Assembly (NCBI GenBank): GCA_030429345.1
Contig: JAUIFJ010000002.1
Span: 123,074 to 187,073, forward strand
Origin: a bacterium
GTDB taxonomy: Bacteria; CAIWAD01
Length of the DNA stretch: 64,000 nucleotides
Direction: 5' to 3'
Below the pieces are notes generated by a model that saw only the letters and a list, made by a program, of their open reading frames with translations, was not told the DNA's origin and ran no database searches. The first letter of the stretch is position 1. Each line of letters begins with the position of its first letter. Positions 41,994 through 51,467 of this stretch are shown in pieces. The position numbers were made by a program, and so were the translations under genes.

Positions 41994-44765
41994 ATGAAAC
42001 GACTGACCCTGCTCTCTCTCTGCCTTTTCGCCGCGACGGCGGGCGCCTGGGAAACCGGCGCGTCGCCCTATGCGGAAGGCACCCTGCTTCTGCGCTTCAA
42101 CCAGGAGGTCAAGGATGCCCGCCTGGCCGAGGACCTGCTCGCCGACAGCCGCCTGCAGGTCCGCCGGCCGCTGGTACGCGCACTGGACATCTGGCAGATC
42201 GACCTGAAAGGCCTCAGCGTCGAAGGGGCCCTGGCCGAGCTGGAGGATCACCCCTTCCTGCGTTGGGCCCAGGCCGATCACCTGCTCAAGGAAAGGGACA
42301 CCTTCCCCAACGACACCCAGTTCGGCAGCCAGTGGGACCTGCACAACACCGGCCAGTCGGGCACGCCGGATGCCGACATCGACGCCCCGGAGGCCTGGGA
42401 TTTCGGCACCGACGGCCTGGACGGCAACGGGGATCCGCTGGTGGTGGCGATCGTCGACGGCGGCATGGAGCTGAGCCACAGCAACCTGGCGCCCAACCTG
42501 TGGACCAATACCGGCGAGATCGCCGGCAACGGCATCGACGACGACAACAACGGCTACGTGGACGACGTGAACGGCTGGGACGCCTATTCGGACGACGGGA
42601 GCATTCCTTCCGACGGACACGGGACGCACGTGGCGGGAACCGTCAGCGCGAAGGGCAACGACAACAGCCAGGTTTGCGGCGTCAACTGGAACGTGCAGCT
42701 GATGGCCGTCGCCGCCAGCACCAGCCAGACCTCCGTGGCCAGCATCGGCTACGGCTACGTGCTGGACCAGAAGACCCTGTGGATCACGAGCGGCGGCACG
42801 CAGGGAGCCAACGTGGTCTCGACCAACAGCAGTTTCGGCATCGACCTGGCCAATTGCGAGAACGGCACCTATCCGGTCTGGAACGACCTGTATACGGCGA
42901 TGGGCGAAGTGGGCATCCTGTCCGCCGCGGCGACGGCCAACGCCAACTACAACGTGGACACGCAGGGCGACGTGCCCACCGGCTGTTCCAGCGACTACAT
43001 CGTCAGCGTGACCAATACCACCAGCAGCGACGTGAAGTACGGCGGCGCGGGCTACGGGGCGACGACCATCGACCTGGGCGCGCCCGGCACCGGCGTGCTG
43101 TCCACGTATACAGGCAACTCGACCGCCAGCCTTACGGGGACCTCCATGGCGACTCCTCACGTGGCAGGAGCCGTGGCCTTCCTGCACAGCGTGGCGGGGC
43201 CGGGCTTCACCGCCCTGGCCAACGCGGATCCCGCGGCGGCGGCCCTGCAGCTGAAGCAGATCCTGCTCGACGCGACCGATCCCCTGCCCTCGCTGAACGG
43301 CATCACCGTCAGCGGCGGCAGGCTCAACCTCTTCAACGCCGCCCAGGTCATTTCCGCCATCGGCGGGGGCGAGATCAACGGCACGGTCAGCGCGGCGGAG
43401 GGCGGAGCCCCGATCGCCGGAGCGCTGGTCAGCGCGAGCCCCGGCACCGCCAGCGCGACGACGGGCCCCGACGGCGCGTATACGCTGATCCTGGAGCCGG
43501 GCTTGTATACGGTGACAGCCTCGGCCTTCGGCTTCACGGAGCAGGCCCTGGCCGTCGATCTGCCCGACGAGAACCCGGTCACACAGGACTTCAGCCTGGC
43601 CACGGCGCCCTTCGCCACTCTTTCCGGCACCGTGCTGGACGGGGCGGACCAGCCCCTGGAAGGCGCCTGGGTGGTGGTCGAGGACGCTCCCGTCGCCGGC
43701 CAGGCGACTGGTCCGGACGGCAGCTTCGAATTCGAGCTGCCGCCGGGCGCCTACACGGTGACCTGCCAGGGCCAGGCCGGAGTGCTCTACGCTCCCCAGG
43801 CGGCGGACGCCTACGGCTACCGCGCCTTCGACCCGGGGGACGCGGACTGGGACCAGGCCCAGGTCGACCTGCTGGCCGACCTGACGACCGTGATCCAGCT
43901 GCAGGGCCGCAACCGCGCGGTCTACGACTGGACGACCATCGACCCCGACGAAGGCGGCGCGGGCACGGCCCTGGCTTTCAGCGGCGATGACGAGACCCTG
44001 CCCCTGGCCCTGCCCTTCGGCGTGTCCTACTACGGGCAGGAGTATACGCAGCTTTCCGTCTGCGGCAACGGCTGGCTGGCTTTCGGCACCACCACGGAGA
44101 CCCAGTTCCGCGGCCAGCCGATTCCCGACGCCGGCCTGCCGGATGCCGTGCTGGCCCCCTTCTGGGAGGACCTCAGTCCCCAGCAGGCGGTCTCCGGAAA
44201 CATCTCTTCGTACTACGACGCGAGCGGCGGGCGTTTCATCGTGGAGTACAACAACATCCGCCAGTATACGCCCGCATCGGACTTCGAGAGCTTCCAGGTG
44301 ATCCTGCTGGATCCCGCAGTCCACTTGACCGAAACGGGCGACGCGGCGATCCTCTACCAGTACGCGCTGGTCAGCGAGAGCGACAACGCCACCGTCGGCA
44401 TCGAGAGTCCGGACGGATCGGATGGAGTGCAGTACTTCTATGGCCGCAGCGACGGCGTCGGCAACCCGGGCGGCGAGCTGCCGGAAACGAATCCGGAGAT
44501 CGAGGCCGGCCTGGCCCTGCTCTTCACCACGGGCATGCTTGCCGTCGACGAACCCCTGGGGCAGATCGACGACCTGGCCATTGTATACAATGGCGTCGGT
44601 CTTGAGCTCGGCTGGAGCGCCGCCACCGGCGCGGCCGGGTATACCATCGAGAGCCGCGACCTGCAGGGCGGCCCCTGGACGGAACTCGCGACCGTCCTGA
44701 CGCCGGGATACAGCCTGCCGGTGTCCCCGAACGGTGCCCTCTTCCGCGTGATCGCCTTCAACTAG
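41994..44765 (+). CDS. Secreted subtilisin-like serine protease (S8) with carboxypeptidase-regulatory-like repeats
   Basis: This 923-residue protein starts at ATG 41994 behind GAGGGG. Signal peptide (RLTLLSLCLFAATAGA), an inhibitor-like propeptide (GTLLLRFNQEVKDARLAEDLL...), then the subtilase domain with triad Asp155 (IVDGGMELSH), His209 (DGHGTHVAGT) and Ser384 (TGTSMATPHVAG). Acidic DGLDGNGDP and DDDNNGYVDD loops look Ca2+-binding. Two CarboxypepD_reg-type beta domains (about 460-610: INGTVSAAEGGAPIAGALV; LSGTVLDGADQPLEGAWVVV) precede a lectin-like C-terminal region. No type-IX sorting tail is recognised. It is probably an extracellular scavenging protease. Confidence 0.88.
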   Translation: MKRLTLLSLCLFAATAGAWETGASPYAEGTLLLRFNQEVKDARLAEDLLADSRLQVRRPLVRALDIWQIDLKGLSVEGALAELEDHPFLRWAQADHLLKERDTFPNDTQFGSQWDLHNTGQSGTPDADIDAPEAWDFGTDGLDGNGDPLVVAIVDGGMELSHSNLAPNLWTNTGEIAGNGIDDDNNGYVDDVNGWDAYSDDGSIPSDGHGTHVAGTVSAKGNDNSQVCGVNWNVQLMAVAASTSQTSVASIGYGYVLDQKTLWITSGGTQGANVVSTNSSFGIDLANCENGTYPVWNDLYTAMGEVGILSAAATANANYNVDTQGDVPTGCSSDYIVSVTNTTSSDVKYGGAGYGATTIDLGAPGTGVLSTYTGNSTASLTGTSMATPHVAGAVAFLHSVAGPGFTALANADPAAAALQLKQILLDATDPLPSLNGITVSGGRLNLFNAAQVISAIGGGEINGTVSAAEGGAPIAGALVSASPGTASATTGPDGAYTLILEPGLYTVTASAFGFTEQALAVDLPDENPVTQDFSLATAPFATLSGTVLDGADQPLEGAWVVVEDAPVAGQATGPDGSFEFELPPGAYTVTCQGQAGVLYAPQAADAYGYRAFDPGDADWDQAQVDLLADLTTVIQLQGRNRAVYDWTTIDPDEGGAGTALAFSGDDETLPLALPFGVSYYGQEYTQLSVCGNGWLAFGTTTETQFRGQPIPDAGLPDAVLAPFWEDLSPQQAVSGNISSYYDASGGRFIVEYNNIRQYTPASDFESFQVILLDPAVHLTETGDAAILYQYALVSESDNATVGIESPDGSDGVQYFYGRSDGVGNPGGELPETNPEIEAGLALLFTTGMLAVDEPLGQIDDLAIVYNGVGLELGWSAATGAAGYTIESRDLQGGPWTELATVLTPGYSLPVSPNGALFRVIAFN

Positions 44766-44791
44766 ATCCCTGTCCCGCGACAGGTCTTGCA

Positions 44792-44825
44792 AGGGGCGGC
44801 TGCCGCAAGGCGGTCGCCCCTCTTT
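44792..44825 (+). terminator. Terminator after subtilase gene
   Basis: Stem AGGGGCG ... CGCCCCT (44792-44798 with 44815-44821) with a partially paired interior is followed by CTTT. A second small hairpin CCTGTC-CCGC-GACAGG lies at 44769-44784. Confidence 0.55.
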
Positions 44826-44955
44826 GGATGTCCATTCGATTCGAGGATTGTTTCGAAGGACCCTTGAGTGGCGACATGGATCCTGGAGCCGGATCTCCGA
44901 ATCTCGGCCGAACTGCTATGTTGGCGGGGCAGCGCACAGCAGGAAATCCTTTTCC

Positions 44956-46209
44956 ATGGCCCCCACCTACAGTTTCAGTTTCCGGCCCGAGTTCCTGATC
45001 TACCTGATCAGCTGCGCCGGCTTCTTTTTCCTGGCTTTCGCCCTCTGGATCCTGGGCGCGAGAGAGGTCCATGGCCGCAAGTACCTGGCGATTCTGTTGA
45101 TGTGCTTCGGCGCCATTCAGTGGAACGAGTTCTACATCTCGAGTGGCCTGTTCCGCAGCTTCACTTTTCCACTCCTCTTCACCGCCCCGCTCGATTACCT
45201 GCTGGGGCCCATGGTCCTGTTCTACCTGCACAGCCTTCGCGGACAGAGGATTTCCGGAAGCCAGGCCCTGGTGCACCTTCTCCCTTTCCTGCTCCTCGTC
45301 CTGGTCATGCTGCCTTTCTGGTGCTTTCCGGGCGCCCTCAAGCTCCAGGTGATGGATCACGTCTACACAGGCTTTCCGCTCGAAGAGGGCCTGGCGCTCT
45401 ATGTCCGGATTGCCAGCGCGATCATGCTGCCCGGCGCCCTCGTGATCCTGTGCTATCTCCTGCGATGCCTACAGCTTCTCGGGCGCCATGACCGGGAAAT
45501 CCGCGAGTCCTTCTCCGATCTGAGCGAAGTCGGACTGCACTGGCTGCGCAACCTGATCCGCGGCTTGATCGCTCTCGCGCTGATCTACGTCTTCTACAGC
45601 GCATCGGATTCCTTCTTCTCCTTCGGCGAGGCGGTGGAAAAGCTGCAGTCGATCCTCATGCATACATCGATCGCGATCGTCCTGGGCATTCTGGGCGTGT
45701 TGGGCATGCGTCAACCGCAGATCTTCAATCCTTCCAGTTCCCGCATTCCGGCCTCCCCTGAGAAGGCCTTCGAGCCGGTGCAGGCCCGTTCTGCGCCGGC
45801 GCCCGCCCTACTCGAAAAGAAGAACAAGTACCAGAGCTCTCCGCTGAACGAAATGAGCCTGCAGCAGATCGAGGAGGCGCTCGTGCTGGAAATGAACGAG
45901 CAACGCCCCTGGCTGGAAAACGGCTTGACCCTGAAAGCCCTTGCCGATCGCCTGCAGGTTCTGCCCAACTATCTGTCCCAGGTGATCAACGAGCGCTTCG
46001 AGCAGAATTTCTTCGACTTCGTCAATTCCTACCGCATTCGGGAAGCCTGGCGCCTGCTCGAGGATCCGGGCAGCACTCACCTGAGCATTTCCGGGATCGC
46101 GCTCGAATGCGGATTCAGTTCCCGCAGCACCTTCTATACAGCCTTCCGCAAACTTGAAGAGCGGACCCCCAGCCAGTACCGGGAGCAGTTTCTCCGTAGC
46201 TCCATGTAG
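44956..46209 (+). CDS. Membrane-anchored AraC-family transcriptional regulator
   Basis: This 417-residue protein, starting at ATG 44956, has about seven hydrophobic helices in residues 1-260 (FLIYLISCAGFFFLAFALWIL; FTAPLDYLLGPMVLFYLHSL ...) and a C-terminal AraC DNA-binding domain (about 315-415: LTLKALADRLQVLPNYLSQVINERFEQNFFDFVNSYRIREAWRLL ... ISGIALECGFSSRSTFYTAFRK). The 7TM+AraC layout is common in FCB bacteria and suggests sensing at the inner membrane. It most likely controls the TonB-receptor cluster that starts 160-370 bp downstream on the same strand. Earlier starts up to 44824 are possible but lack sites. Confidence 0.82.
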   Translation: MAPTYSFSFRPEFLIYLISCAGFFFLAFALWILGAREVHGRKYLAILLMCFGAIQWNEFYISSGLFRSFTFPLLFTAPLDYLLGPMVLFYLHSLRGQRISGSQALVHLLPFLLLVLVMLPFWCFPGALKLQVMDHVYTGFPLEEGLALYVRIASAIMLPGALVILCYLLRCLQLLGRHDREIRESFSDLSEVGLHWLRNLIRGLIALALIYVFYSASDSFFSFGEAVEKLQSILMHTSIAIVLGILGVLGMRQPQIFNPSSSRIPASPEKAFEPVQARSAPAPALLEKKNKYQSSPLNEMSLQQIEEALVLEMNEQRPWLENGLTLKALADRLQVLPNYLSQVINERFEQNFFDFVNSYRIREAWRLLEDPGSTHLSISGIALECGFSSRSTFYTAFRKLEERTPSQYREQFLRSSM

Positions 46210-46216
46210 GACGGGA

Positions 46217-46285
46217 TGTCCGGACTCTCAAAGTTCAAGTAAAACAAACCTATAGCCGCTTGTCCTGATACACAGGTCCGGACAA
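46217..46285. promoter_or_regulatory. Candidate operator region (TGTCCGGA inverted repeats)
   Basis: TGTCCGGA (46217-46224) and TCCGGACA (46277-46284) form an 8-bp inverted repeat 52 bp apart, with a further TTGTCC at 46260-46265 facing GGACAA. An AT-rich stretch including TATAG lies between. This is the expected site for the adjacent AraC-type regulator, but no binding consensus is known. Confidence 0.35.
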
Positions 46286-46367
46286 CGGCGCCCTCGTTTC
46301 GCTCGATGTTGTGCCCCGAAGCAAGACACCGGCCGGGAGAGTCCGGCACACAGCGAAAGGAGACCCC

Positions 46368-46571
46368 ATGCAATCGAATCCCTCAAGGACCTGCCCGCCC
46401 TGGGTCGGACTGCAGACCACCCTGAGCCATTTCCTGGCGCCTCGGCTCTTCGAGTCTGCCGGGCGAGAAGCCCGCCGCGAGGCAGGGAAGCCACTGATCG
46501 AGAAGGCCGCCGGCCTGCGAATGGAATCGGCGGCACGCCAGTGCGTCGACCCCTTCGTGATTGTGAAATGA
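46368..46571 (+). CDS. Small hypothetical protein upstream of the TonB receptor
   Basis: A 67-residue ORF begins 6 bases after a strong AAAGGAG and ends in TGA just before the receptor's own site. The product is basic and partly helical (FLAPRLFESAGREARREAGKPLIEKAAGLRMESAARQ), without signal peptide or membrane segment. I do not recognise it. It could be a real small protein or a leader ORF that couples translation to the receptor gene. Confidence 0.45.
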   Translation: MQSNPSRTCPPWVGLQTTLSHFLAPRLFESAGREARREAGKPLIEKAAGLRMESAARQCVDPFVIVK

Positions 46572-46579
46572 GGTCCCCC

Positions 46580-48886
46580 ATGCACAAACTCATTCTTTTG
46601 GGCCTGATGACGGCCACCGCCGTGCAGGCGGGAATCCAGGGCCGGGTCGTCGATGCGGAAACGGGCGAGCCCCTGGTCGGCGCCAACGTGGTGGTCCGGG
46701 AGCATCGGGCCGGTTCCGCCACGAATCTGGATGGATTCTTCCGCATCACCACCCTGGAGCAGGGGAGCTATCAGCTGCAGGCCAGTTTCCAGGGCTATGC
46801 TCCGGAAGAGAAAGCCGCCGTGGTGACCGGGGATGCGGCGGACTGGGTGGTCTTCGAGCTGCAAGCCGAAGCCCTTCGACTGGACGAGCTGGTCTACATC
46901 GCCCGCGAGGGGGACAGCGAACTGCGCAACGAGACCGTGAACACGGGCCGCATTCGCCTGAAGGCCGCGCGGATGGCGAGCATGCCCGCGACTCTCGAGT
47001 CCGACGTGGTGCGCAGCTTCCAGAGCATGCCCGGCGTGCTCCAGGCCAGCGACTACTCCTCGGATCTGCACGTGCGCGGCAGCGCGGGAGACGAGAACCT
47101 GATCCTTCTGGACGGGGTCGAGGTCTACAATCCCAATCACCTGGGCGGCGTGTTCTCCTCTTTCATTCCCTCGACAGTCAAGATGGCCGACCTGCAGCGC
47201 AGCAGCTTTCCCGCGGAATTCGGCGGGCGGACCGGATCGGTGCTGAGCGTGCAGAGCCGCCAGGGCAACCGCAAGTCCCTGAGCGCGGATCTGCGCCTGG
47301 GCGCGCTGTCCAGCAGCGCCATGCTGGCCGGACCGTTCTCGCGCGGGACCTGGATGCTGGCCGCGCGTCGCACTTACCTGGATCTGGCCAGCCGGACGAT
47401 GATGGAGCACGAGATTCCCTACTACTTCCTGGATCTGCAGGGGGGGCTGGAACTGGACCTCAGCGAGCGGGATCGCCTGGGCCTTTCCGTATACGACAGC
47501 GGGGATGTCTTCGATTCCGGCGCGCTGGACCTGAAGTTCGGCAACCGCGCGGCGACCCTCCGGCTCCGGCGCATCCTGCACTCCGGCCTCTTCGTCCGCG
47601 GCGTCGCCTCCTGGACGAGCTATCACGCGGATCATGTGATCGGCGGCGAAGAGGGCTACACCAGCCGCAATCGCCTCGAGGACTGGACGGGCCGGATCGA
47701 GCTGGAATCCACCGGTTCCCGCCTGGACCTGCTGGCCGGATTCTCCCTCAAGAGCCTGCAGACAAGTCTTGGGCAGGAATTCCATGGAAGCAGCCTGCGC
47801 GACGTGAAACAGGGCATGTCGGAGAGCGCCCTCTACGCCTCGCTGTCCTGGAAGCCGAACGATACGTGGATCGTGGAACCCGGGTTGCGCGCCGTCGCCT
47901 ACGGCACGGAGGCCCTGCAGGACGCGAGCAGCTCGAAGGACGCAAGCGCTTACATCCGCATGGAGCCGCGGTTGGGCGTGAAGTACATGCTGTCGGAGAG
48001 GGTCCGCCTGAAGGCCGCCTGGGGGCTCTACAACCAGGGCCTGCAGAAGTACAGCCGGGACCAGGACACCAACAGCTTCATCTGGACGGCTCTCGATTCC
48101 ACGGCCGCGCCGACCCACGCCATCCACTGGACCGGCGGCATCGAGGCGGATCTGCCCGGCGACATCCTGCTGGACCTGGAAGGGTATTACAAGCGGCTTG
48201 GCGATGTGCGGGAGGGCGCGGCCTTCCAGAACCGCGAAGAGGCCGCCGGCACCACGATCCGCGAGCTCTTCGAGCTGGGGAAGGCGCGGGCCTTCGGCGT
48301 CGACCTGGGGCTGCATCGGGAAAGCGGCCGGTGGAACGGCATGCTGGCCTATTCCTTGAGCTGGGCCATCCGGGATTTCGACAGTCTCAACGGAGGCCGG
48401 CCCTACTACGCCTTCTTCGATACGCGACACAACCTCAACACGGTTCTCCATCGCGAGTTCCATTTCGACCGGCTGCGCGGATTCCCCTTTTCCGGAGGCT
48501 TCCGCCTGTTCCGCTTCAATTCCGCCCGTTTTACGGTTTCCGGCCGCTATGCCAGCGGTCACCGCTACACCGGCAGCACGCAGCGCCGGCTGATCGGGGG
48601 CGAGGGACTGGACGCTTCCGAAAGGCAGCTGGCCGATTTCGGAGCCCGCAACACGAAGCAGCTGCGCGACTACAGCCGCCTGGACCTCTCCTGGTCGATG
48701 CTGCACAAGACGGCTGGACGGGAATTCGAGTGCAAGGTCGGCGTGCTCAACCTCTTGAACGCGCCCAACTACTGGGGCGTGAGCCTGGCCTCGAGCCAGG
48801 ATCCCGCGAACCAGCGACTGGTGGAGAAGAAAGACAACGGCATGTCACGCATGCCTTCCATCGAATTGATCTGGAGATTCAAATGA
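46580..48886 (+). CDS. TonB-dependent outer-membrane receptor with CarboxypepD_reg N-terminus
   Basis: The protein has 768 residues from ATG 46580 (six bases after GAGG); ATG 46568 in the ATGA overlap with the small ORF would add four residues. Signal peptide, then a carboxypeptidase-regulatory-like domain (IQGRVVDAETGEPLVGANVVV), a plug domain (LESDVVRSFQSMPGVLQASDYSSDLHVRGSAGDENLILLDGVEVYNP) and a 22-strand-type barrel ending in IELIWRFK (terminal aromatic two residues from the end). It takes up a ligand with TonB energy. Pairing with a DUF4249-like lipoprotein matches FCB-type uptake pairs; the ligand is unknown. Confidence 0.88.
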   Translation: MHKLILLGLMTATAVQAGIQGRVVDAETGEPLVGANVVVREHRAGSATNLDGFFRITTLEQGSYQLQASFQGYAPEEKAAVVTGDAADWVVFELQAEALRLDELVYIAREGDSELRNETVNTGRIRLKAARMASMPATLESDVVRSFQSMPGVLQASDYSSDLHVRGSAGDENLILLDGVEVYNPNHLGGVFSSFIPSTVKMADLQRSSFPAEFGGRTGSVLSVQSRQGNRKSLSADLRLGALSSSAMLAGPFSRGTWMLAARRTYLDLASRTMMEHEIPYYFLDLQGGLELDLSERDRLGLSVYDSGDVFDSGALDLKFGNRAATLRLRRILHSGLFVRGVASWTSYHADHVIGGEEGYTSRNRLEDWTGRIELESTGSRLDLLAGFSLKSLQTSLGQEFHGSSLRDVKQGMSESALYASLSWKPNDTWIVEPGLRAVAYGTEALQDASSSKDASAYIRMEPRLGVKYMLSERVRLKAAWGLYNQGLQKYSRDQDTNSFIWTALDSTAAPTHAIHWTGGIEADLPGDILLDLEGYYKRLGDVREGAAFQNREEAAGTTIRELFELGKARAFGVDLGLHRESGRWNGMLAYSLSWAIRDFDSLNGGRPYYAFFDTRHNLNTVLHREFHFDRLRGFPFSGGFRLFRFNSARFTVSGRYASGHRYTGSTQRRLIGGEGLDASERQLADFGARNTKQLRDYSRLDLSWSMLHKTAGREFECKVGVLNLLNAPNYWGVSLASSQDPANQRLVEKKDNGMSRMPSIELIWRFK

Positions 48887-49866
48887 AGAAGAACGGCTAC
48901 ACACTCGCGCTGCTGTCCCTCCTGGCCCTGTATTCCTGCGGGGACCTGCCCCAGGGAGATCACGAACCGGAGCCCGGTGTCACTTTTCACGCGCTGCTGG
49001 AGACCGGCCGCTGCGGCTGGCAGCCCCTGTTGCTGACGCGGACCCTGGACAACAGCGAAGAGCCGACCCTGGCGAATGCCTCCTTGCCCGGCGCGGTGAT
49101 CCGGTTGTCGAACCAGCGGGGCCTGGAAATCCGCGCGCAGGAGGATCCCCAGGGACAGGGCTACGGATTCGACCGGGCCGACTTTCCCCTGCTTCCGTAT
49201 GACACGGTGCGCGTGGAAGTCGCCGGTCGCTGGGGCGAGCTCGACTACTGGGCCGCGGGCTCGACGATCCTGGTCAACGACGAGGGCCTCGCCTTCAGCC
49301 GCAAGCCGGGGGAGTACAGTGCGGAGCTGGATGCGGACACGCTGCTTCTGCACGACGAGGAGGCGGATCTCTATTTCAGCGACCTGACCGCCTTCACCCT
49401 CGACTGGAGCGATCTGCACGACGGGCGGGACTACAGCTACCAGCTGGACTTCGTCAGCGTCGTGCGACAGGAAGGCGGATTCGTTCCCACGCCCTACGAT
49501 CGCCTGCAATGGCTGCGGGACGACGCGGAGAAGTCCTGGCAATGGGGCACCACTCCCGACATGCGCTTTCCCCCGCTGGAATACGGGGGGCCGGTCCAGG
49601 TGCCCTGGGGGGCATTTGTCTTCGTGGACGCGGAAAGCCGCTGGACCTTGCCCGATGGCAGCCAGAGGGCACTCGGGTACTACGAGATCGCATTGAGGCG
49701 CATGAACCGGGATACGGCGGATTTTTTCTATTCGACGCACAACTGGCTGCGCGACTATGCCTATGATCCGGTGGACTTCAACATGAGCGGTGAGCACGTA
49801 CTCGGCTTCCTGGGGTCGAACGCCCGCACCTCTTTCCGTGTGGCGATCGTCGAAGACGGCGAGTGA
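48883..49866 (+). CDS. DUF4249-like outer-membrane lipoprotein
   Basis: This 327-residue protein overlaps the receptor stop by 4 bp (ATGA). Signal peptide with lipobox LYSC (Cys19). The body is beta-rich (GAVIRLSNQRGLEIRAQEDPQG; FPLLPYDTVRVEVAGRWGELDY), consistent with the DUF4249 proteins encoded next to CarboxypepD_reg TonB receptors in Bacteroidota-type genomes. It probably captures ligand at the surface or periplasmic face of the receptor. The family name is inferred from layout and partner. Confidence 0.65.
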   Translation: MKKNGYTLALLSLLALYSCGDLPQGDHEPEPGVTFHALLETGRCGWQPLLLTRTLDNSEEPTLANASLPGAVIRLSNQRGLEIRAQEDPQGQGYGFDRADFPLLPYDTVRVEVAGRWGELDYWAAGSTILVNDEGLAFSRKPGEYSAELDADTLLLHDEEADLYFSDLTAFTLDWSDLHDGRDYSYQLDFVSVVRQEGGFVPTPYDRLQWLRDDAEKSWQWGTTPDMRFPPLEYGGPVQVPWGAFVFVDAESRWTLPDGSQRALGYYEIALRRMNRDTADFFYSTHNWLRDYAYDPVDFNMSGEHVLGFLGSNARTSFRVAIVEDGE

Positions 49867-50579
49867 GGGCCGTGCGCCGCAGCGAAGGCCCGGCGCGAAT
49901 CATCGTGTCCGCGGACACCTGCCTGCCCGGATGTGTCACGAAGTCCCTTGAGCTTCTTGCCGGGGTTCCCGTCCTGTCGCTGGCCCGAAAGGAGCTGGCG
50001 GCGGGACGGACCCTGCGGGAAGGGGACTGCCTGTTCGATTGCACGTCCCTGGCGGAACTGCTGGCAGGTCCTGCCGTCTGCCGGGAGCAGCGTCTGCTGT
50101 GGCACAGCATCTCCCGGCAAGCACGGGAGGCCGGCATTGCCGGAGTCGTACTCCACTGCTACCCCCGGCCCTGGTCAAGATCCGGCCTGCCCGGTTTGAG
50201 GGCGCGGAGCCGGCTGGTTGCCGAGCTTCGCCAGGAGGGAGTGTGTCTGGAACTCGTCTGCAGCGGCTTGCTTGAGGAGGACCTGGCGCGGGTGGAGCCC
50301 GGGCGTGAGGGCGGCCCTTCCAGGCTGGGGCGCGCTTGCCGGGAATACAAGGGACCGCACTCCCTTCCCGAGCTTCTGGAGCTCATGTGGAGCCGGGTGC
50401 TGGGTGATACACCGCAACAGCCTGTCCCGCGCCTGGAGCCGCATTCCCGGCATTGCCTGCGCCAGGATGGCAGTTATATGCTGCCCCTGTTCGGACGGTT
50501 GTCGCGGGTCCTGCATGCGTGCTGCGCGCATCTGCTGCGCTGGAGCCTGTACCGCATGCTCGTTTTCAGGAAGGAGTAG
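49863..50579 (+). CDS. Cysteine-rich protein of unknown function, coupled to the receptor operon
   Basis: This 238-residue protein starts at GTG 49863, overlapping the previous stop (GTGA). There is no signal peptide or clear membrane helix. It contains over ten cysteines in pairs (DTCLPGC, DCLFDC, VCLELVC, ACC). The stretch LLWHSISRQAREAGIAGVVLHCYPRP has an alternating alpha/beta look like a Rossmann-type fold, but I see no cofactor motif. Coupling to the lipoprotein suggests a cytoplasmic step on the imported ligand or a regulatory role. Function not assigned. Confidence 0.55.
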   Translation: MRAVRRSEGPARIIVSADTCLPGCVTKSLELLAGVPVLSLARKELAAGRTLREGDCLFDCTSLAELLAGPAVCREQRLLWHSISRQAREAGIAGVVLHCYPRPWSRSGLPGLRARSRLVAELRQEGVCLELVCSGLLEEDLARVEPGREGGPSRLGRACREYKGPHSLPELLELMWSRVLGDTPQQPVPRLEPHSRHCLRQDGSYMLPLFGRLSRVLHACCAHLLRWSLYRMLVFRKE

Positions 50580-51240
50580 GCCTGCGGGGCCGGCGGCGTC
50601 GTCCGCCCTTGTCGAGCAGCACGCGGGTCATCACCGGGAGGTGGCGGTTGAGCAGCGGGCCGAGCTCTTCCGGCTCGCAGGGTTCGCTCAGGCTGGTGAA
50701 GGAGCGGATATCGCTGAAGGGCTCGCTGAGCTCGGTGCGCCGGCCGCCCTGGCTGAGCTGCTCCGGGTGCTGCACAAGCTCCTGCACCAGGTCGTGTGAG
50801 ACATAGCGCGAAAAGGCGCCCTGGATCCAGAGTCGGTCGCGTTCCTCGCCCATCAGGCGAAAGGCGAAAGGCGATGGCGCTGCTGCCTGCGAGGACCGCC
50901 GCGAAGCCGGGCAGCACGACGGGGAGCTGCAGCTGCGCGACAGCAAGCGCCGCCAGGGCGAGGGCGATATACAGGCCTAGGAAGAGCCCCGCCGCGAGGG
51001 CGGCCCGGGCCATTCGCGGCTGCCCGAGGAACTGGACCGAGAATCCCGCGGCCAGCGTGACACACAGCAGCTGGAGCAGCCAGCCCGCTTCCGTTGCCGG
51101 AGCTTCGGCCCTGGCGGAGGCGGGCCAGACCGTATCGCGCAAGGCGCTTGCCGGACAGATCGACGGGTTCCTGTCGGGGGACAGCCGTTGGATGGTCAGC
51201 GGACTCAGCGCCGGACAGCTGGAGATGGCGCCGGAATAGA
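50580..51240 (-). pseudogene. Remnant of a CHASE2-type adenylate/guanylate cyclase gene, frameshifted and truncated
   Basis: On the minus strand one frame encodes three membrane helices (WLLQLLCVTLAAGFSVQFL; ALAAGLFLGLYIALALAAL; LPVVLPGFAAVLAGSSAIAF), as between CHASE2 and cyclase domains. A second frame continues with the cyclase start (IQGAFSRYVSHDLVQELVQ ... LSEPFSDIRSFTSLSE, including one metal-binding Asp). The frames split at a 7-bp tandem duplication, GGCGAAA GGCGAAA, at 50856-50869; removing one copy restores reading. The cyclase ends right after LLDKGG, before the second Asp, and the sensor part is missing at the other end. It is therefore dead even without the frameshift. Confidence 0.75.
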
Positions 51241-51467
51241 GAGTCGTCTCGTCCTCACCTGAGTCGAACACTGCTCAACGGACGCCCATCGGAAGCAGGC
51301 CTCCGTTTTCTCTCCCCGGGCCCCGGGGAACTGCCGCCCTCGTGACTGAATTGCGATACAATCCGCATGTCCTTGCGATTCTTCTGTGATCTCTGCGCCC
51401 TATCCTAAGGGCGTCAACACGGCCGGATAGCGCTTCGGCCGCCACTCACAGTCGAGAGGAGATTCCC

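Noticed and set aside
46541..46579. Longer start for the TonB receptor
   Set aside because: GTG 46541 has no ribosome-binding site and would put a charged extension before the signal peptide; GAGG is correctly spaced from ATG 46580.
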